A stretch of 64,000 nt of DNA from Roseomonas indoligenes (GTDB lineage Bacteria > Pseudomonadota > Alphaproteobacteria > Acetobacterales > Acetobacteraceae), in the NCBI RefSeq assembly GCF_017813365.1, contig NZ_JAGIZA010000002.1, positions 164,294 to 228,293 of the forward strand, written 5' to 3'. The notes beneath the pieces are model-generated. The model was not told the origin of the DNA. It saw nothing but the letters and a program-made list of their open reading frames with translations, and ran no database searches. This document shows positions 60,893 to 64,000 of the stretch, one piece after another (the stretch's first letter is position 1; every line of letters begins with the position of its first letter). Both the position numbers and the translations under genes were made by a program.

Positions 60893-61948
60893 TTATCCCA
60901 GGAGCCAGTCCTGGAAGCGTTCCTGCACCCGGTTCTTGTTGGCGGCCCACCAGGCGTTGTCCACGGGGGCAAGGCCGGGAAGGTTCTGCGGCGAGGTGGG
61001 CAGGATGGCCGCGCGCTCCGGCCGGATGAAGTCGTAGGCGCGCTGGTTGCTCGGCCCGTTGGCGACGGTGTTGGAGTAGATCGCCTGCTGCTCCGGCCGC
61101 AGGCAGAAGGCCACGAAGCGCCGTGCCAGATCCGCCCGCGGCGTGCCGCGCAGCAGCGACCACCCGTCGCTGGAGTAGACGCCCTGCTTGAAGCTGATCC
61201 CCACCGGCGCGCCGCTCTCCATCGCGGCATAGGCGCGGGCGCCCCAGGTATCCGCCATGTCCACCTCGCCGCTTTGCAGAAGCTGAGTGTTCTGCGCGCC
61301 GCTGGTCCACCAGACCGCGATGTTGCGCTTGATCGTGTCCAGCTTGCGGAAGGCGCGGTTCACGTCCAGCGGGTAGAGGTCCTTCGGCGCGACGCCATCG
61401 GCCATCAGCGCGATCTCCAGCGGGCCGTTCTGGGCGCGGTAGAGGGCGCGGCGGCCGGGGAACTTCGCGACGTCGAAGTAGTCCGCCCAGGTCTGCGGCG
61501 GGTTTTCCCCGAACCTGTCCTTGCGATAGGCCAGCACGGTCGCGAAGACGGAGAAGCCGGCCCAGTCCGGCGTCAGCATGCCCTCGATCACGCCGGGGAC
61601 AGGCTGGAGGTTCAGCGCGTCAAGGTAGGGCTTCGGCCGGGTCAGGTTCGCCACATGGGCGGGGGTGACCATGCAGAGGTCCCAGATGTAGCTCCGGCTG
61701 TCCACCGCCAGCTTGAACTGCACGGTCGGATCCGATTCATGCGCCACGTTGACGACGCGGATGCCCGTCTCCTTCTCGAACGGGTCGTAGAAGGCGTTCC
61801 GCATCGCGGTGGCCGGGGCGCCGCCCACATCCGCTGCCGTGATCTGGTCGGCCGCGAAGGCACGTCCGCCGGTGAAGACGAAGGGGGCGGCGAGGCCCGT
61901 CGCGCGCAGGATCCCGCGGCGGGAAAGGGCCGGGTATGGGGTGGCCAT
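60893..61948 (-). CDS. PotD-like periplasmic ABC substrate-binding protein
   Basis: 351 residues. The N-terminus SRRGILRATGLAAPFVF is a twin-arginine signal, cleaved near AFAAD. The mature part fits the iron/polyamine/Sbp_bac-like group of extracellular solute receptors: FYDPFEKETGIRV, WTSGAQNTQLLQSGEVDMADTW, GAPVGISFKQGV and a final PQNLPGLAPVDNAWW. AGGAGT precedes the ATG at 61948. It lies between the ATPase and monooxygenase genes and should feed the fused permease. Ligand unknown; the pathway suggests an organic S/N compound rather than polyamine. Confidence 0.9.
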   Translation of the reverse strand: MATPYPALSRRGILRATGLAAPFVFTGGRAFAADQITAADVGGAPATAMRNAFYDPFEKETGIRVVNVAHESDPTVQFKLAVDSRSYIWDLCMVTPAHVANLTRPKPYLDALNLQPVPGVIEGMLTPDWAGFSVFATVLAYRKDRFGENPPQTWADYFDVAKFPGRRALYRAQNGPLEIALMADGVAPKDLYPLDVNRAFRKLDTIKRNIAVWWTSGAQNTQLLQSGEVDMADTWGARAYAAMESGAPVGISFKQGVYSSDGWSLLRGTPRADLARRFVAFCLRPEQQAIYSNTVANGPSNQRAYDFIRPERAAILPTSPQNLPGLAPVDNAWWAANKNRVQERFQDWLLG

Positions 61949-61979
61949 GGTCACTCCTCTCGTCTCGATGTCCGATGGG

Positions 61980-63083
61980 TCAGGCGGGCAGCAGGCGGCC
62001 CTGGGCGGCATCCCAGTCCAGCACCACCTCGTCGCCGATGGCCAGGGGCGCCTGGCCCGGGGAGCGGCGCGCCACGATCGTCGTGCCGGAGCCGAGTGTG
62101 ACCAGCAGCCGGAACTCCGAGCCGGCATAGACCGATTCCACGATCCGCCCGCGCAGGGCGGCACACTCCGGGGTGGCAGGGCGCAGCGACACGTGTTCGG
62201 GGCGGACCACCAGGGCGGCAGTGGCGCCTGAGGACAGCCGGGGCGCCTCCGGCGGAAGCGGCAGGGCCCCGTCCGGAGTCTCGAGCACGCCGCCCGCGCC
62301 GATCCGGCCCTGGATGACGTTGGACAGGCCGATGAAGTCGGCCGCGAAGAGCGATGCCGGGTGCTCGTAGATGTGCTGCGGGGTGCCGATCTGCTCGATC
62401 CGCCCGTGGTTCATCAGCAGGATGCGGTCGGAGAGGGCGAGAGCCTCCTCCTGATCATGGGTGACGAAGATGATCGTGGCCCCCGTCTCCCGGTGCAGGC
62501 GCTTGATCTCCATCTGCATGGCTTCCCGCAGCTTGCGGTCCAGCGCGCCGAGCGGCTCGTCCATCAGGATCAGCGCGGGCTGGTAGACGAGGCAGCGCGC
62601 GAGCGCCACGCGCTGCTGCTGGCCGCCGGACAACTCGCGCGGGAAGCGGTCCTCCAGCGCGCCGAGGCCGACCATGCCGAGCGCCTCCGCCGCGCGGCGC
62701 TTCAGCTCCGGCGCGGGAACCCGGCGCATCTGCAAGGGGAAGAGGACATTCTCCCGCACCGTCAAATGGGGAAACAGGGCGTAGTTCTGGAAGACGACCC
62801 CGATGCCCCGCTGGTGCACGGGGGTGTGAGTCCGGTCCTCGCCGTCGATGAACAGGCTGCCGGCGCTCGGCTCGATCAGGCCCGCGACGAGCTGGAGAAG
62901 GGTGGTCTTGCCGGAACCGGAGGGGCCGAGAACCGTGAGGAACTCGCCCGGCCAAACGTCGAGGTCCATCGGCAGGAGCGCGTCCGCGGCGCCGTAGCGC
63001 TTGGCGATGCCGCGCACCGACAGCTTCGAAGGGGATTCCCGGCCCATGACCGCGGCACCGACGGCCCTTGGCTCCGCGCTCAT
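61980..63083 (-). CDS. ABC transporter ATP-binding protein, PotA-like
   Basis: 367 residues. Walker A GPSGSGKT (53-60), Q-loop near VVFQNYALFPHLTVREN, signature LSGGQ (151-155), Walker B LILMDE (171-176) and H-loop His209 are all present. A TOBE domain covers ~285-367 (VVRPEHVSLRP, YAGSEFRLLV). It energises the importer formed with the fused permease and PotD-like receptor. The ATG at 63083 fits. It is the first gene of the minus-strand operon, so a promoter should lie in 63,084 onward, but I found no convincing one. Confidence 0.93.
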   Translation of the reverse strand: MSAEPRAVGAAVMGRESPSKLSVRGIAKRYGAADALLPMDLDVWPGEFLTVLGPSGSGKTTLLQLVAGLIEPSAGSLFIDGEDRTHTPVHQRGIGVVFQNYALFPHLTVRENVLFPLQMRRVPAPELKRRAAEALGMVGLGALEDRFPRELSGGQQQRVALARCLVYQPALILMDEPLGALDRKLREAMQMEIKRLHRETGATIIFVTHDQEEALALSDRILLMNHGRIEQIGTPQHIYEHPASLFAADFIGLSNVIQGRIGAGGVLETPDGALPLPPEAPRLSSGATAALVVRPEHVSLRPATPECAALRGRIVESVYAGSEFRLLVTLGSGTTIVARRSPGQAPLAIGDEVVLDWDAAQGRLLPA

Positions 63084-63772
63084 CGCATCATCCCGTCAGC
63101 TCGCTTGCGACGACCGGGCAGGCCTGGCCAGCTTCTCCGGCCGCCAGCCTAGCCCGGTCCTGGGACGGTGTCCGCGCCCCGTCCCGGAAAACTCTGCGCG
63201 GAACCGCCGCTTCTGACCAGATTTTCGGCGTTCAGCTGCCCGATCCGGCGCAGTTGCGCGGGATTTCAACACTCTCGGGCAGATAACGGCAACAGGAAGA
63301 GGGAACTGTCTGGAGCCGTCGCGATGGCTTCGCGCCTATACGGACGACTTTCAGGAGAGCGAGAAGTGCTCTGACGAGCGGCAGAGCTTCAGGAAGAGAA
63401 TGGTGATCAATGAGAGAATAGAAACTCGCGGAGTGCAATTTCCGGTTGAGCGTATCCGATGCCAAGTCGCGGATTCTATTATACGTTGTAAAGATGGTGC
63501 TCCGAATGCGCGAGTTGATGCGGACAATAATATGCGTCACGGCGCTGTTTTAACGCTGGGCTCTCCGGGCGAGATCCAGCCGATCCAATCTGAGAAGCCT
63601 GAATTCGATGTGCCGTCCTTAACACCCTCAGGAACGTTAGCGCGCCCGAATCCATCACTTGTGCTGATCAAGTCATCAAAAAGGGCTCCAAGGCCTCACA
63701 CTGATTTCTGCGACAGCGCCGCAAGGATCCGTCAACAGGACGCCTGCACCCTAGCCCTGGGTGCTGCGAGCA

Positions 63773-63798
63773 ACTCTGTAAGAGTATAGTTTCGTTTT
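63773..63798 (+). terminator. Weak hairpin with T-run
   Basis: ACTCT-GTA-AGAGT is followed within a few bases by TTTCGTTTTT, the only classical T-tract seen in the window. The stem is only 5 bp and AT-rich, and no upstream gene is recognised. Confidence 0.25.
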
Positions 63799-63842
63799 TA
63801 ATTCTAAATTTGCGCTCATTTCACGTTGCCCTACGGATGTTG

Positions 63843-63857
63843 TGCTGAAGATCAGCA
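63843..63857. promoter_or_regulatory. Inverted repeat upstream of the right-edge gene
   Basis: TGCTGA-AGA-TCAGCA, perfect 6-bp arms, lies about 60 bases before the ATG at 63918 and overlaps the weak promoter-like pair. Candidate operator. Confidence 0.35.
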
Positions 63858-63917
63858 ATCTTATGCCGGACCACGCGTCGGCAGAGGTTCTCAACCTAGC
63901 CAGCAGGACAGCATCCC

Positions 63918-64000
63918 ATGACCAACCCGAATGCCGCCAAGACCGTGATCCTCTCCGCGCCGAAGTCGGTGGCCGATGCCGGCCGCGTCTCCACTGGCGG
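63918..64000 (+). CDS. Start of an unidentified gene, cut by the right edge
   Basis: An ATG at 63918, with AGGA 10 bases upstream, opens a frame with the usual GC-rich codon choice right after the AT-rich intergenic stretch. Only 27 codons are visible (MTNPNAAKTVILSAPKSVAD and a little more). The visible part is hydrophilic with no signal peptide. I do not recognise the family. The sharp return to high GC3 at the ATG is the main evidence for coding. Confidence 0.55.
   Translation, partial: MTNPNAAKTVILSAPKSVADAGRVSTG

Larger units (their letters stand above)
63084..63917. other. 834-base intergenic region, AT-richer right half
   Basis: Bases 63,084-63,380 keep the high GC of the neighbours. 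From about 63,390 to 63,880 GC content drops clearly. The only long frame there (63400-63789, plus strand) has no resemblance to any family and unusual codon use, so I do not call it. I see a short hairpin with T-run (63773-63798) and an inverted repeat (63843-63857). A weak TTGTGC-N16-TATGCC pair (63840-63867) could be a promoter for the gene at the right edge. Confidence 0.5.

Noticed and set aside
63400..63789. A 129-codon plus-strand frame in the AT-rich intergenic region
   Set aside because: No family resemblance, no clear ribosome-binding site, and composition unlike real genes here.
1..64000. Mobile elements, CRISPR arrays, tRNA or rRNA genes
   Set aside because: No transposase, integrase, terminal inverted repeats with target duplications, regularly spaced repeats, or tRNA-like cloverleaf was seen. 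The regular short repeats in tpsA and rhs are coding.

Overview
This window is a stretch of very GC-rich chromosome (roughly 70% G+C by eye, strong GC3 bias). The gene families point to an alphaproteobacterium, most likely an Acetobacteraceae/Roseomonas-like member of the Rhodospirillales. The reasons are an imp-type type VI secretion order (tssA-tssB-tssC-tssC2-tagJ-tssE-F-G), tctC/Bug-type orphan solute receptors, Tat-type ABC receptors and a TpsA/TpsB pair. The taxonomic call is inference. No rRNA, tRNA, CRISPR array, insertion sequence or integrase was recognised.

Region 1 (1-9,241, minus strand) is a two-partner secretion operon. It holds an outer-membrane TpsB transporter, a 2,273-residue filamentous-haemagglutinin-like TpsA with an extensin-like SPPPP tail, and the start of a lipoprotein gene running off the left edge. 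A promoter-like element and a perfect 9-bp inverted repeat lie upstream of tpsB.

Region 2 (9,242-42,356) is a complete T6SS locus. A glucosaminidase with a peptidoglycan-binding-like segment is divergent from the plus-strand block tagH-tssJ-tssK-tssL-tssM-tagF-pppA. A convergent minus-strand block is transcribed tssA, tssB, tssC, tssC2, tagJ, tssE, tssF, tssG, then a SAM-dependent methyltransferase. Divergent from tssA is clpV-hcp-vgrG, followed by an unrecognised TPR-rich protein, a PAAR-Rhs effector and a putative immunity protein. Membrane complex (TssJLM), baseplate (TssEFGK), sheath (TssBC), tube (Hcp), spike (VgrG/PAAR), recycling ATPase (ClpV) and TagF/PppA regulators are all present. 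No PpkA kinase is visible.

Region 3 (42,454-51,108) is a LysR regulator divergent from a tightly coupled catabolic operon: acyl-CoA dehydrogenase, acyl-CoA synthetase, LivK-like receptor, a small SCP2-like protein, alpha/beta hydrolase, SDR and a Bug receptor. Neither receptor has its membrane partners here.

Region 4 (51,119-63,083, minus strand) is a compact run of nine genes. It encodes a PotABCD-like ABC importer (ATPase, receptor, fused double permease), two tandem FMN-dependent NtaA/SnaA/DszA-family monooxygenases, a cysteine-dioxygenase-family cupin, an atypical crotonase, a biotin-sulfoxide-reductase-like molybdoenzyme and an MmgE/PrpD protein. The set suggests uptake and oxidative breakdown of an organosulfur or N/S-containing compound.

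Region 5 (63,084-64,000) is a lower-GC intergenic stretch followed by the first 27 codons of an unidentified gene.
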